64,000 bases of DNA from CAWCKS01 sp963763485 (lineage in GTDB: Bacteria; Pseudomonadota; Alphaproteobacteria; Rhizobiales; Xanthobacteraceae), in the NCBI GenBank assembly GCA_963763485.1, contig CAVXOW010000008.1, forward strand, positions 1,200,669-1,264,668. Reading direction: 5' to 3'. Position 1 is the first letter of the stretch; each line of letters starts with the position of its first letter. Both the position numbers and the translations under genes were made by a program. Below the pieces are notes generated by a model. The model searched no databases. It had not been told where the DNA came from and saw only the letters and a list, made by a program, of their open reading frames with translations. Positions 17,809 through 27,072 of this stretch are shown here, one piece after another.

Positions 17809-18877
17809 TTAGCGCGATGCCACAAGCGACCAGAGATCGTCGGCGCCACGCGCGCCGATTCTGTTGCCGAGCTCGACCGCCCAATAACTTTCATTGCCGA
17901 AATCGTCGCGCCAGCCGAGCGCGCGCAACGAGAAGCGATGCAGCACATGCTCTTCGGTGAAGCCGATCGCGCCATGGACCTGGTGCGCAATCGCAGAACC
18001 GGTGCCGGCCGCCTCCGCGCAGCGGATTTTTGCCGCGGTCGCCTCGAGGTAGGTGGCGTCGTCGTCCCACGGCGGCGTGCCGCTCAGCGTATCGGCCGCC
18101 GAAGTGGCCGCCGCGGCTGCCGCCGCGACCTCTCCGGCGAGCTTCGCAAGGTTGTGCTGCACCGCCTGGAATTTCGAGATCTTGCGCTCGAAAGCGGTGC
18201 GCTCGTTCGCGTACGTCACGGTGCGGTCGAGCATGGTCTGCAACGCGCCGGAAATCTGCAGCGAGCGCACCACGCCGCCCATCAGCATCAGCGCGGTCTG
18301 GTCGAGGCCCTTTGGCGCCTGCAGCGAGCTTCTCCGGGCTTGCCTTGTCGAGGATCAGGCCGTCGAGCGGCTCGCCGGCGAGGTTGACGTCTTCGTCGCG
18401 GCGAACGTCAGACGCCTTCACCAGCGCGATCGAAATACCGCTCGCACCATGAGCGAGCACTGCAAAATGTTTTGCCTCACGCGCAAATGGAACGTTGCGC
18501 GCACGGCCGCTCAGTGAGCCGTCGGCGTTGAGCGTGATCTTGTCCTTCGGATGAACGGGCGCGACCGACATTGCGCCTGCAGGTGAAGCGATGTCGCCTT
18601 GCGCCAGCAGCCAGCCGGCGAGCATGGTCTCGGCGAGCGGCACCGCAAGCGCGAATTTTCCCGAGGCGCTGAGCACTTCAAAGCCATCTGCGAGGCTCGC
18701 ACCGGCGCCGCCATGCGCCTCACTCACCCACGGCAGCGTCAGGCCGTTCTCCTCCAGCGCCGCCCAAAGCTTCGCCTTCCAGCTGTCGTCCTTGGCGCTG
18801 TTGACCGTTTGGGGATCGGCAAGGTCAGCCAGGATTTTCTCCGCCGCATCGGCGACGATGTGATCACTCTCTCCCAC
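17809..18877 (-). pseudogene. Acyl-CoA dehydrogenase, second subunit, frameshifted
   Basis: The gene is split across two frames. The N-terminal part starts at GTG 18877 (GAGG ribosome site upstream) and reads VADAAEKILADLADPQT through GLILDKASPEKLAAGAKG. The C-terminal part continues in another frame from about 18300 as LDQTALMLMGGVVRSL to the stop at 17809 and includes ANERTAFERKISKFQAVQH and HQVHGAIGFTEEH, classic dehydrogenase signatures. Removing one base from the GGG/CCC run at 18308-18310 would join the two into a protein of about 355 residues. It lies 19 bases upstream of the other dehydrogenase gene. It may be a true inactivation or a sequence error. Confidence 0.85.
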
Positions 18878-19030
18878 GCGTCCCTCAATCTGTTCTTTTG
18901 ATTGGCCGAAGTTTCGTCGCTGCGAACATGCTTGGCAAGCGGCATTGCTGTGCGGCTGGCGCAGTACCGCACGGCAAAACGGCCCCGCGAGGGGCCGTTC
19001 CACTATTCGAAAACCGCGATGGCGAAAGGA

Positions 19031-19930
19031 TCAATCGAGATCCTTGGAGTCCATGCCGCCGTTGCGGCGCGCTTCGTTGGCCATCTTGCGCAGCACCGGC
19101 CCGAGCTTGACCGGATCGCCGATCGGATCGCTCTGCGGGCCGCGGTGCCAGCCTTCCATCACCGAGAACACGCCGTTGCCGATGTAGAACACGCGCGCTG
19201 TGATGTCCTCGGCCTCTTCGCTGGCGAGGTAGGTGATGACAGGTGCGATCCACTTCGGGTCGCCTTGCGCCTTCTGCTCCTCGGTGCGCTCGCGCAGGCC
19301 TTCTGTCATGCGCGTCACCGCGCTCGGCGAGATCGCATTCACGGTGACGCCGATGCGGCGCAGCTCGCGCGCAGCGATGATCGTGAAAGAGGCGATGCCG
19401 GCTTTCGCGGCGCCGTAGTTGGTCTGGCCCATATTGCCGAACAGGCCCGAGGTCGACGACGTATTGATGATGCGGCCACCGACCGGCTTGCCGGTCTCCT
19501 TGTTCTTGTTGCGCCAGTATTCGACGGCGTGACGCGACGGGCAGAACGTGCCTTTGAGATGCACCTTGATGACGTCGTCCCACTCCTGCTCGGTCATGTT
19601 CATCAGCATGCGGTCGCGCAGGATGCCGGCATTGTTCACCAGCACGTCGAGCTTGCCAAAAGTCTTGATCGCCTGGTCGATCATGTTCTTGGCGCCGTTC
19701 CAGCTCGAGACGTCGTCGCCGTTGGCGACAGCTTCACCACCGCCCTTCTTGATCAACTCGACCACTTCATTGGCGGGGCCGGCATCGGCGCCCGATCCGT
19801 CGACCTTGGCGCCGAGGTCGTTGACCACGACCTTCGCGCCGTGGGCGGCGAGCATCAGCGCGTGCTCGCGGCCGACGCCGCGGCCGGCACCAGTGACGAT
19901 TGCAACTCTTCCTTCGCATAAACGGGCCAT
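19031..19930 (-). CDS. SDR family oxidoreductase (hydroxyacyl-CoA dehydrogenase-like)
   Basis: About 299 residues, classical-type short-chain dehydrogenase. NAD(P) motif TGAGRGVG near residue 12-19, NNAG near 96-99, catalytic Ser in NTSSTSG, and Tyr/Lys in TNYGAAKAG. A DLGAKVDGSG segment after strand 2 is typical of the SDRs resembling the dehydrogenase part of peroxisomal multifunctional enzyme 2, which fits a beta-oxidation role. ATG 19930 with GAAGAG upstream is preferred over a start 18 codons earlier. It faces the same way as the dehydrogenases and is likely part of the same regulon. Confidence 0.9.
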   Translation of the reverse strand: MARLCEGRVAIVTGAGRGVGREHALMLAAHGAKVVVNDLGAKVDGSGADAGPANEVVELIKKGGGEAVANGDDVSSWNGAKNMIDQAIKTFGKLDVLVNNAGILRDRMLMNMTEQEWDDVIKVHLKGTFCPSRHAVEYWRNKNKETGKPVGGRIINTSSTSGLFGNMGQTNYGAAKAGIASFTIIAARELRRIGVTVNAISPSAVTRMTEGLRERTEEQKAQGDPKWIAPVITYLASEEAEDITARVFYIGNGVFSVMEGWHRGPQSDPIGDPVKLGPVLRKMANEARRNGGMDSKDLD

Positions 19931-20129
19931 GGTACGTCTCTTCCCTTCGTAGGTTTCTTCAATCAAAAGCGGAATTTCGTTCACTCATAGGCGCGATATC
20001 GGTTGCCCCGTCAACTGCGGCACCGGCATGGGCCACCGGCGTCCAACTCATTGGCGCTGGCAAGGGGTTTGACGAGTTGCTACGCTGCCGCGATCGGCTC
20101 GGGAACAACGACAACAAGAGGGAAACGCG

Positions 20130-20918
20130 ATGTCTCTGGAAGGCTTGGTCATGCTGGTCACGGGCTCCTCGAGCGGCCTCGGCGCTGCGACCGCGCGGCA
20201 GCTTGCCCGTGGCGGGGCCCGCGTCATCGTCAATTATTCCTCCAGCAAGAAGGAAGCCGAGGAGACCGCGGACCTCTGCCGCAAGGCCGGTGCCGAGGTC
20301 GTTGTCGTGCAGGGCAATGTCGCAAGCGACGACGACTGCAAGAAGATCGTCGCGGCGGCATCGAAATGGGGCCACATCAACGGCCTCGTCAACAACGCCG
20401 GCACCACCAAGCACGTGCCTGATCACAGCAAGCTTGACGAGCTTTCGGCCGATGATTTCCAGCGCATCTATGGCGTCAACGTGGTCGGCACCTTCCAGAT
20501 GGTGCGCGCCGCGCGCGCGCTGCTCGAAGCCGGCGCCAAGGCTGCGGGGCACAACTCGGCGGTGGTCAATATCGCGTCGGTTGCCGGTATCAATGGTGGC
20601 GGCTCATCCGTTGCCTACGCGGCGAGCAAGGGCGCGCTGATCACCATGACGAAGTCGCTCGGCCGGGCGCTGGCGCCATCGATCCGCGTCAATGCCGTCT
20701 GCCCCGGCTACATCGATACGCCGTGGTTCTCGAAGGGCAGGGGACAGGAAGCGGCCGACAAGCTGCGCGAGCAGGTCAAGGGCCGCGTGCCTTTGAAGCT
20801 CGCCTCAAAGCCGGAAGATATCGCCGAAGCGGTGGTGTTCCTGGTGAGCCCGGCATCCGGCCACATGAGCGGCGAAGCCGTGCGGATGGACGCCGGCATG
20901 CATCTCGGTGGCGGTTAA
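20130..20918 (+). CDS. SDR family oxidoreductase (FabG-like)
   Basis: 262 residues. Cofactor motif TGSSSGLG (residues 11-18), NNAG near 88-91, catalytic Ser in NIASVAG and Tyr-X-X-X-Lys in AYAASKGA. The end, SGHMSGEAVRMDAGMHLGGG, is typical of FabG-like 3-oxoacyl reductases. AGAGGGAAACGCG precedes ATG 20130. It is divergent from the other SDR gene across about 200 bases. A palindromic repeat follows its stop. Confidence 0.9.
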   Translation: MSLEGLVMLVTGSSSGLGAATARQLARGGARVIVNYSSSKKEAEETADLCRKAGAEVVVVQGNVASDDDCKKIVAAASKWGHINGLVNNAGTTKHVPDHSKLDELSADDFQRIYGVNVVGTFQMVRAARALLEAGAKAAGHNSAVVNIASVAGINGGGSSVAYAASKGALITMTKSLGRALAPSIRVNAVCPGYIDTPWFSKGRGQEAADKLREQVKGRVPLKLASKPEDIAEAVVFLVSPASGHMSGEAVRMDAGMHLGGG

Positions 20919-20927
20919 GGCAAACGT

Positions 20928-21070
20928 GGTCGTCCCCGCGAAAGCGGGGACCCATAGCCCCTGTGCTTATTGTTTGATTTCAGCAACAGCGATTGACGGA
21001 GTTTGATCGCCGCCGTCTGTCGCATTAGTTCTGCTGCGGAGTATGGGTCCCCGCTTTCGCGGGGACGACC
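20928..21070. repeat. Palindromic intergenic repeat, family A, copy 1
   Basis: A 29-bp perfect inverted repeat brackets about 85 bases: left arm 20928-20956 (begins GGTCGTCCCCGCG), right arm 21042-21070 (ends GCGGGGACGACC). Each arm can itself fold (CCCCGC/GCGGGG). The inner ends CCCCTGTGC and TTCTGCTGCGG are shared with the copy at 40959-41100. Confidence 0.9.
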
Positions 21071-21097
21071 GGGGTGGCTGGCCCGGCCTGCTCTCCG

Positions 21098-21569
21098 TCA
21101 ATCCACCAGGATCATCAGCACCTGGCCGGGATCGACCGTGTCGCCGCTCTCCACGAGGATCTTCGACACCGTGCCGCCCTTCGCCGCGACGATCGGATTG
21201 AACGTCTTCATCGCTTCGATCAAGAGCAGCGTCTGCCCGGCTTCGACCCGCGCGCCGACGGTGACAAACGGCGGCGCGTTCGGCTCCGGCGTCAGATAGA
21301 CCACGCCGACCATCGGGCTCAAGACCGCGCCGGGATGGCTTGCGGCATCGGTTGTGGCCGCTGGCGGTGGTGTAACGGCTGAGGGCGCCGTAGCGGAGGT
21401 CAGCGCTGGCATCACCGGTGCATGATGATGGACGGTGAACGGCGCTGATGGCCGCACCAGCTTGATACGACGGTCCTTCTCGGCGAGTTCGATCTCGCTC
21501 AGGCCTTCCTCGTCCATCAATCTGCGCGAGCATGCGGATCGCGCCGGGCTCAAACGGAATCGGTGACAT
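21098..21569 (-). pseudogene. accB: Biotin carboxyl carrier protein, frameshifted
   Basis: The N-terminus is read from ATG 21569 (MSPIPFEPGAIRMLAQI), but the rest lies in another frame from about 21518 onward: DEEGLSEIELAEKDRRIKLVRP, a Pro/Ala linker, then the biotinyl domain with EAMKTFNPI, whose Lys accepts biotin. Removing the single base near 21518 restores one protein of about 156 residues. It lies about 150 bases upstream-facing from the carboxyltransferase gene in the same direction, from which it is separated by a repeat. With the biotin domain intact, a sequencing error is as likely as decay. Confidence 0.82.
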
Positions 21570-21599
21570 CAATGATCCTCGGCTATGCCTTCTGAGCTT

Positions 21600-21702
21600 G
21601 TCATCGCCCGGTTTAACCGGGCGATCCAGTACTCTGTATCGCCCATGGCGTAAACAAACCTGCGCACGGGTTACTGGATGCCCCGCTTGACGCGGGGCAT
21701 GA
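21600..21702. repeat. Composite palindromic intergenic repeat, family B
   Basis: Two perfect hairpins at the ends (ATCGCCCGGTT/AACCGGGCGAT at 21603-21625; ATGCCCCGC/GCGGGGCAT near 21678-21700) are arranged as a larger inverted repeat sharing GATCCAGTA/TTACTGGAT inner parts. This is a common rhizobial intergenic element and may end transcripts of the carboxyltransferase gene. Confidence 0.8.
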
Positions 21703-21715
21703 CCGGAGGTTGCTG

Positions 21716-23308
21716 TCACGGCCGCATCGTGAAGGCGGACGGCCCGACCTGCCGCAACGGCGCGGCGAGATTGGCGAACTCGCACAACAGCGGCCGCGTG
21801 TCACGCGGGTCGATGATCTCTTCCACCAGGAACGCCTCGGCGGTGCGGAATGGCGAGCGCAACCGTTCCAGCCGCTCCTCGATCTCGGCGAGCTTGGCGA
21901 CAGGATCTTCCGCGGCATCGATCTCGGCGCGGTAAGCCGCCTCGACGCCGCCTTCCAGCGGTAGCGAACCCCAGTTGCCCGACGGCCAGGAGTAGCGGAA
22001 CGGCACATGGGTATGCGGCACGTGCGCGCCGCCGCCGACGCCGAACACGTTGCGCACGATCATGGCGCACCACGGCACCGTGCTCTGGTGGATCGCGCTG
22101 ACCGCCTGCACGGCAAAGCGCATGGTGCCTGTCGATTCCGCTGCAAGTCCGACCGCGAAGCCAAAGCAGTCGACGAGATGCACCACCGGCAGATGGAAGG
22201 TCTGGCAGGTATCCACGAACTTCGTGATCTTGCGCGAGGCGGTGGCGTTCCATGCGCCGCCTTCGTGCAAGGGATCGCCGGCGAGGATGCCGACCGGCCA
22301 GCCGTCAAGCCGCGCGAAGCCGGTGATGATGGCCCGGCCAAAGCCGCGCGCGATCTCGAAGAACGAGCCCTTGTCGACCACCAGATCGATGATCTTGCGC
22401 ATCTGGTAGGCCTTCTTGCGATCGCGCGGCACGATGTTGAGAAGGCTTTCATCGCGACGGTTGGGATCGTCCCAGGTCTGCATGCGCGGCGGCAGATCCC
22501 AGATCGACGACGGCAGGTACGACAGGAATTTGCGCGCCCGCGCGAACGCTTCCTCTTCGGTGTCGACCGCGTCATCGACCGTGCCGGCCGCGATCTGCAC
22601 CTTGTGGCCGCCAAGCTCCTGCTTGGTGCGCTTCTCGCCGAGGCGATCGACCACAGGCGGGCCGGCGACGAACACCGCCGACATGTCCTTCACCATCAGC
22701 GAGTAGTGGCTGGCGGAGAGCCGCGCCGCGCCGAGGCCTGCGACCGAGCCGAGGCCCATCGCGACGACGGGCACGAGCCCCATGTTCTGCGCACACAGAT
22801 GCAGGCCGGATGAGACCGCGATGCCGCCCGGCAAGTTCGCGTAGCCCTTGGTCTCGATGGTCTTCACCGAGCCGCCGCCGCCGGAGCCTTCGATCATGCG
22901 GATGATCGGCATCCGGAATTCGGCGGCCATCTGCTCGGGCATCTGGTACTTGGCGCGGATCGATGCGTCAGCGGAGCCGCCGCGCACGGTAAAATCGTCA
23001 CCGAAGACCATCACCGGGCGGCCATCGACCTTGCCGCGGCCGAACACGCCGTTGCCCGGCATGAAGTCGACCATGTTGCCCTGCTTGTCGTACTTGGCCT
23101 TGCCGGCGACCGAGCCGAGCTCGTGGAACGAGCCGGTATCGAGCACCTTGTCGATCCGTTCGCGCACCGTGAGCCGGCCACCGGCATGCTGACGCTCGAC
23201 GCGCTCCTTGCCCCCCATCTCCTGCGCGATGCGCTTGCGCTCGGCGAGCTCGTCGAGTTCCTTCTGCCAGCCGACTTGTTCCTCTGGCGGCGGCACGCGG
23301 CGGTTCAT
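21716..23308 (-). CDS. Acyl-CoA carboxylase carboxyltransferase (beta) subunit
   Basis: 530 residues, the size of propionyl/methylcrotonyl/geranyl-CoA carboxylase beta subunits. It transfers the carboxyl group from carboxybiotin to an acyl-CoA. The N-terminal carboxyltransferase half has GGRLTVRERIDKVLD and EGSGGGGSVKTIE; the C-terminal half has AGDPLHEGGAWNA and VVHLVDCFGFAVGLAAE. The expected partners are a biotin carrier, present downstream as a frameshifted gene, and a biotin carboxylase, not found in the window. Acyl specificity cannot be read from the sequence. Confidence 0.92.
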   Translation of the reverse strand: MNRRVPPPEEQVGWQKELDELAERKRIAQEMGGKERVERQHAGGRLTVRERIDKVLDTGSFHELGSVAGKAKYDKQGNMVDFMPGNGVFGRGKVDGRPVMVFGDDFTVRGGSADASIRAKYQMPEQMAAEFRMPIIRMIEGSGGGGSVKTIETKGYANLPGGIAVSSGLHLCAQNMGLVPVVAMGLGSVAGLGAARLSASHYSLMVKDMSAVFVAGPPVVDRLGEKRTKQELGGHKVQIAAGTVDDAVDTEEEAFARARKFLSYLPSSIWDLPPRMQTWDDPNRRDESLLNIVPRDRKKAYQMRKIIDLVVDKGSFFEIARGFGRAIITGFARLDGWPVGILAGDPLHEGGAWNATASRKITKFVDTCQTFHLPVVHLVDCFGFAVGLAAESTGTMRFAVQAVSAIHQSTVPWCAMIVRNVFGVGGGAHVPHTHVPFRYSWPSGNWGSLPLEGGVEAAYRAEIDAAEDPVAKLAEIEERLERLRSPFRTAEAFLVEEIIDPRDTRPLLCEFANLAAPLRQVGPSAFTMRP

Positions 23309-23529
23309 CTGGTTTGCCTCTCTCCCGGAGCACCCTTTGGCGGGGCAATTATCTTCACGAGTGGATTTTCACATCTTTGGTGGCGGAGTCCAACGCGTTC
23401 GCGCCGCATTGCAGCGCGATCGGCGCATATGGTGTATTCCAATAGGGCAGGTGGTCTGGCCGCGACAGTTCCGACTACGCTGCGTCACTCGGCAAACCGA
23501 CCACGCGGCAAACCAAGAGGGCAAAGAAA

Positions 23530-24678
23530 ATGGCGGGACCGCTTGCAGGCATCAAGGTGATCGAGGTGGGCCAGGCGCTCGCAGGCCCGCTGGCCGGCGC
23601 CATCCTCTCCGACATGGGCGCCGACGTGATCAAGGTCGAGAAGCCCGACGGCGGCGACGACGCGCGGATGTGGGGCCCGCCCTTCGTCGATGACTCCTCG
23701 CTGATGTTTCACTCCACCAACCGCAACAAGCGCTCGGTCACCATCGACATCAAGAGCAAGGCCGACATCGAGCGGCTGAAGCTGCTGGTGCGCGATGCCG
23801 ATGTGATGATCCAGAATCTCAGGCCCGGCATTGTCGAGGAGGTCGGCATCGGTCCCGACGTGATGCGATCAGTCAATCCGCGGCTGATCTATTGCTCGAT
23901 CTGGGCGTTCGGCAACAAGGGCCCGATGCGCAATGCCCCGGGCTTTGATCCGCTGGCGCAGGCTTTTGGCGCCGTGATGACGCTGACCGGCCGGCCAGAG
24001 GATCCGCCGACCTTCTGTGCGCCCGCGATCAACGACACCGCGACCGGCATGTGGTCGACCATCGGCATCCTTGCCGCGCTGCAGCAGCGCCATCGCACCG
24101 GCGAAGGCTGTGTGATCGACACCTCGCTGTTCGAATCCGCGGTGTCCTGGGTCGCAGGCTCGCTGAACAGCTACCTGTTCAGCGGCAACAAGCCGGAGCG
24201 CACGGGCACCGCGAGCAACAACCTCGTGCCGTACCAGACCTTCGAAACCGCCGACCGGCCGATCTGCATCGCCGCCGGCAACAGCCGCCTGTTCGAGAAG
24301 TTTGCGCGCGTGATCGGTCATCCCGAATGGGCGCAGGATCCACGTTTCAAGACCGGCCCGGATCGCAAGACCCATCGCGACGTCCTGATCCCGGCGATCG
24401 AGGCAGAGCTGCGCAAGCGGACGAGGGCCGAGTGGCTCGCGGCGCTCAACAAGGTCGGCGTGCCGGCCTGCGAGGTCAACGACATCCCGGAGCTGTCGCG
24501 CGCCGAGCAGCTTGCCGCAATGGACCTGATGCGCACCTTGCCGGGCAGCAACGCCAAGATTGTCGGCCTGCCGATCCAGTTCAACGGTGTGCGGCCGCAT
24601 CCCTATCGGGATTCGCCGGCGATCGGCCAGCACAACGACGAGGTGTTTGGCGCACTGAAATCGAACGCCGCCGAATAG
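23530..24678 (+). CDS. Family III CoA-transferase (CaiB/BaiF)
   Basis: 382 residues, moving CoA between carboxylic acids. The N-terminus GIKVIEVGQALAGPLAGAIL and ADVIKVEKPDGGDDAR are family-typical. D169 in NDTATGMW falls at the position of the catalytic Asp169 of formyl-CoA transferase, so the enzyme should be active. It is divergent from the carboxyltransferase and probably activates or exchanges the substrate of this acyl-CoA pathway. Confidence 0.93.
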   Translation: MAGPLAGIKVIEVGQALAGPLAGAILSDMGADVIKVEKPDGGDDARMWGPPFVDDSSLMFHSTNRNKRSVTIDIKSKADIERLKLLVRDADVMIQNLRPGIVEEVGIGPDVMRSVNPRLIYCSIWAFGNKGPMRNAPGFDPLAQAFGAVMTLTGRPEDPPTFCAPAINDTATGMWSTIGILAALQQRHRTGEGCVIDTSLFESAVSWVAGSLNSYLFSGNKPERTGTASNNLVPYQTFETADRPICIAAGNSRLFEKFARVIGHPEWAQDPRFKTGPDRKTHRDVLIPAIEAELRKRTRAEWLAALNKVGVPACEVNDIPELSRAEQLAAMDLMRTLPGSNAKIVGLPIQFNGVRPHPYRDSPAIGQHNDEVFGALKSNAAE

Positions 24679-24690
24679 CGGCGTTCCGCG

Positions 24691-25569
24691 TCAGCTTTCG
24701 AGCGCCACGAACTTGTAGCCGTCGCCCCAGCGACCGACGCGCGAGGTTGACGGCGACGGGAAATGCGACGCACACATGATCGTCGCGCTCTCGCAGAAGC
24801 GGTCGAACACCGCGTGCCGCGTCGTTCCGGCCTGCGCGGAATCGTAATCCGACATCATGCCGAAGTGCGGAAACTTGCCTTGCAGCGGCGAATGGATCAT
24901 GTCGCCGGTGATCAGGCAGTCGTGGCCGGTCCGGCCGACCAGCACCGAGAAATGATCGATGGTGTGCCCGGGCGTCGGAATGAACTGCAGCCGCTCATTG
25001 AAGGCGAAATCGCTTTTCACGATCTGCGCCCGCTTGGCCGCGATGATCGGCAGCACCGAGTCGGTGATCCAGGGGCAGCTCGACGGATCAGCCTTCTCGC
25101 GCTGCGTCCAATGCGCCAGCTCGCGTTCGGCCATGATGTATCTGGCCTTGGGAAAGGTCGGCACCCAGCGGCCGTTGTCGAGCCGGGTGTTCCAGCCGAC
25201 GTGATCGGTGTGCAGGTGCGTGCACATGACATAGTCGATGTCGTCAACGGTGAGGCCAAGCGCCGCCAGTCCCTTCTCGAACCGGTCGCTGTTCATCTTG
25301 TGCCAGAACGGCCGCGTCGGCCGTTCCTTGTGATTGCCGACGCAGGTGTCGACCAGGATGTTGTGATGCGGCGTCTTGATCAGGAAGCTCTGGATGCACA
25401 GCATGACGCCGCCGGACGGTGCGATGAAATGCGGCTGCAGCCAGGATTTGTTCTCGTCAAAGACCTCTCTTGTCAGAGCGGGAAAGAAGCTCATGACGTC
25501 GAAGAAAGCGCCTTCCTGCTCGATGATGGGGTGGATCGTGGTGTCGTCGAGCGCGATCGGCATGGTCAT
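24691..25569 (-). CDS. MBL-fold metallo-hydrolase
   Basis: 292 residues. The metal motif is THLHTDHVGW (HxHxDH), with further ligands in PGHTIDH, TGDMIH and a late His in ASHFPSPS. The group resembles quorum-quenching lactonases and related hydrolases, but the substrate is not deducible. ATG 25569 lies eight bases after GAGGAGG. It is convergent with the CoA-transferase gene (12 bases apart) and divergent from the alpha-hydroxy-acid oxidase. Confidence 0.9.
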   Translation of the reverse strand: MTMPIALDDTTIHPIIEQEGAFFDVMSFFPALTREVFDENKSWLQPHFIAPSGGVMLCIQSFLIKTPHHNILVDTCVGNHKERPTRPFWHKMNSDRFEKGLAALGLTVDDIDYVMCTHLHTDHVGWNTRLDNGRWVPTFPKARYIMAERELAHWTQREKADPSSCPWITDSVLPIIAAKRAQIVKSDFAFNERLQFIPTPGHTIDHFSVLVGRTGHDCLITGDMIHSPLQGKFPHFGMMSDYDSAQAGTTRHAVFDRFCESATIMCASHFPSPSTSRVGRWGDGYKFVALES

Positions 25570-25772
25570 TGGCGCACCTCCTCACGTCAGCGATGAAAGC
25601 CGATCATAGCAGATCGGTGCGCCTCGCACCCGTCTGGCGCGAAACCCGCCTCAAGGAGACCTGACGCTGCGCTGCCGCTCCGTCTGGGTTGCCCTCGCAC
25701 CAGTTGAACTCAGGGCCCGCAGCCGTCATCATCACGGTCAAACCAACACGGAAACGCTCGGGGAAGCTCAAG

Positions 25773-26963
25773 ATGGCAGCGCTCGACAACTGCTACAATA
25801 TCCACGATCTCCGCGATGCCGCCCGCCGGCGGCTGCCGAAGGGCGTGTTCGACTTCTTCGACCGGGGCACCGAGGATGAGGTCGCGCTCGCCAACAACCG
25901 GGCCGCCTTCGAGCGGATCAAGCTCAAGCACCGTGCGCTGGTCGACGTCTCCAAACGCTCGATGGCGACGACGTTGTTCGGCAAACCGGTGTCGATGCCG
26001 ATGGCGATCGCGCCGACCGGCGTCGCCGGCATGTGCTGGTATCACGGCGAGCTCGAGCTCGCGAAAGCTGCAGCTGCAGCGAAAATCCCGTTCACGCTCG
26101 CGACCGGCGCGATGACGCCGATGGAGGAGATCGCCGAGAAGGCGCCGGGCCGGCTGTGGTTTCAGCTCTATGTCTGGGAGAGGCGCGAGCTGTCCTACGA
26201 GCTGATCGAGCGCGCCAAGCGCTGCGGCTTTGAGGCGCTGCTGGTCACGGTCGACACCACCGTCGGCCCGAACCGCGAGTACAACGCGCGGAATGGATTC
26301 CATCAGCCGTTCCGGCTGACGCGTCGAGCGACAATGGATGTCATGAAGCGGCCGCGCTGGGTCTCGTCCGTGCTGGCGCGCTATCTGATGCAGGGTGGTC
26401 TGCCGAAATACGAAAATTACCCAAAACACCTGCAGCATTCGATCCGCACCGATCCGAACGTGCACGCGATCATGAAACGCGACAGCCTGTCGTGGGAAGA
26501 CATCAAGATCTTCCGCAAGATGTGGCCAGGCATCCTGATGATCAAAGGCGTCAACCGGCCGGACGATGCGGTCAAGGCTGCCGAATATGGCTGCGACGGC
26601 ATCGTGGTGTCGAACCACGGCGGCCGCAACATGGACAGCGCGGTGGCGTCGATGGACGCGTTGCCGGAGATCGCCGAAGCGGTCGGCGAGAAGGCGACCG
26701 TCATCCTCGACAGCGGCGTGCGCCGCGGCTCCGATATTACGAAGGCGCTGGCGCTTGGCGCCAAGGCGGTGCTCACCGGCCGCGCCACGCTTTACGGGAC
26801 GTCGGTCGCGGGACAGGCCGGCGCGCTCAAGGCGATCGACGTGATCCGCAAGGAGTTCGACAACACCATGGCCTATTGCGGCTGCAACCGGGTCGACGAG
26901 ATCACGCCCGACATCCTGTTCGGCTACTACGGCCGCAACACCGCCGCGCAATTCGTGGGCTGA
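25773..26963 (+). CDS. FMN-dependent alpha-hydroxy-acid oxidase/dehydrogenase
   Basis: 396 residues of the lactate/glycolate oxidase family, oxidising 2-hydroxy acids to 2-oxo acids. The FMN-binding beginning has DFFDRGTEDE and APTGVAGMCWYHGE; the active-site His/Arg region reads VVSNHGGRNMD, and ILDSGVRRGSDITKALALGA binds the FMN phosphate. An unusually variable loop lies between residues 190 and 250, as in mandelate/lactate dehydrogenases of membrane type. ATG 25773 with GGGAAG upstream is preferred to a start 28 codons earlier. Confidence 0.92.
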   Translation: MAALDNCYNIHDLRDAARRRLPKGVFDFFDRGTEDEVALANNRAAFERIKLKHRALVDVSKRSMATTLFGKPVSMPMAIAPTGVAGMCWYHGELELAKAAAAAKIPFTLATGAMTPMEEIAEKAPGRLWFQLYVWERRELSYELIERAKRCGFEALLVTVDTTVGPNREYNARNGFHQPFRLTRRATMDVMKRPRWVSSVLARYLMQGGLPKYENYPKHLQHSIRTDPNVHAIMKRDSLSWEDIKIFRKMWPGILMIKGVNRPDDAVKAAEYGCDGIVVSNHGGRNMDSAVASMDALPEIAEAVGEKATVILDSGVRRGSDITKALALGAKAVLTGRATLYGTSVAGQAGALKAIDVIRKEFDNTMAYCGCNRVDEITPDILFGYYGRNTAAQFVG

Positions 26964-27042
26964 CGCGTCTCCGCCGCCGATCAGGCCCTCATTGCGCCTG
27001 CGCAGTCACGAGCCATCGCGCATGTATGTGGCGCTTGCCAAT

Positions 27043-27064
27043 CACATAAGTATATGCTTATGTG
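27043..27064. promoter_or_regulatory. Probable ArsR-family operator
   Basis: A palindrome with perfect 8-bp arms (CACATAAG and CTTATGTG) around TATATG ends eight bases before the regulator's start codon. Such AT-rich dyads at the start of ArsR genes are usual autoregulatory sites. Confidence 0.7.
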
Positions 27065-27072
27065 TTGGCTTG

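Noticed and set aside
20967..21785. Leftward open frame of 272 codons as a single gene
   Set aside because: Only its short part just after 21569 belongs to the biotin carrier; the rest is repeat sequence and the wrong frame after the indel.
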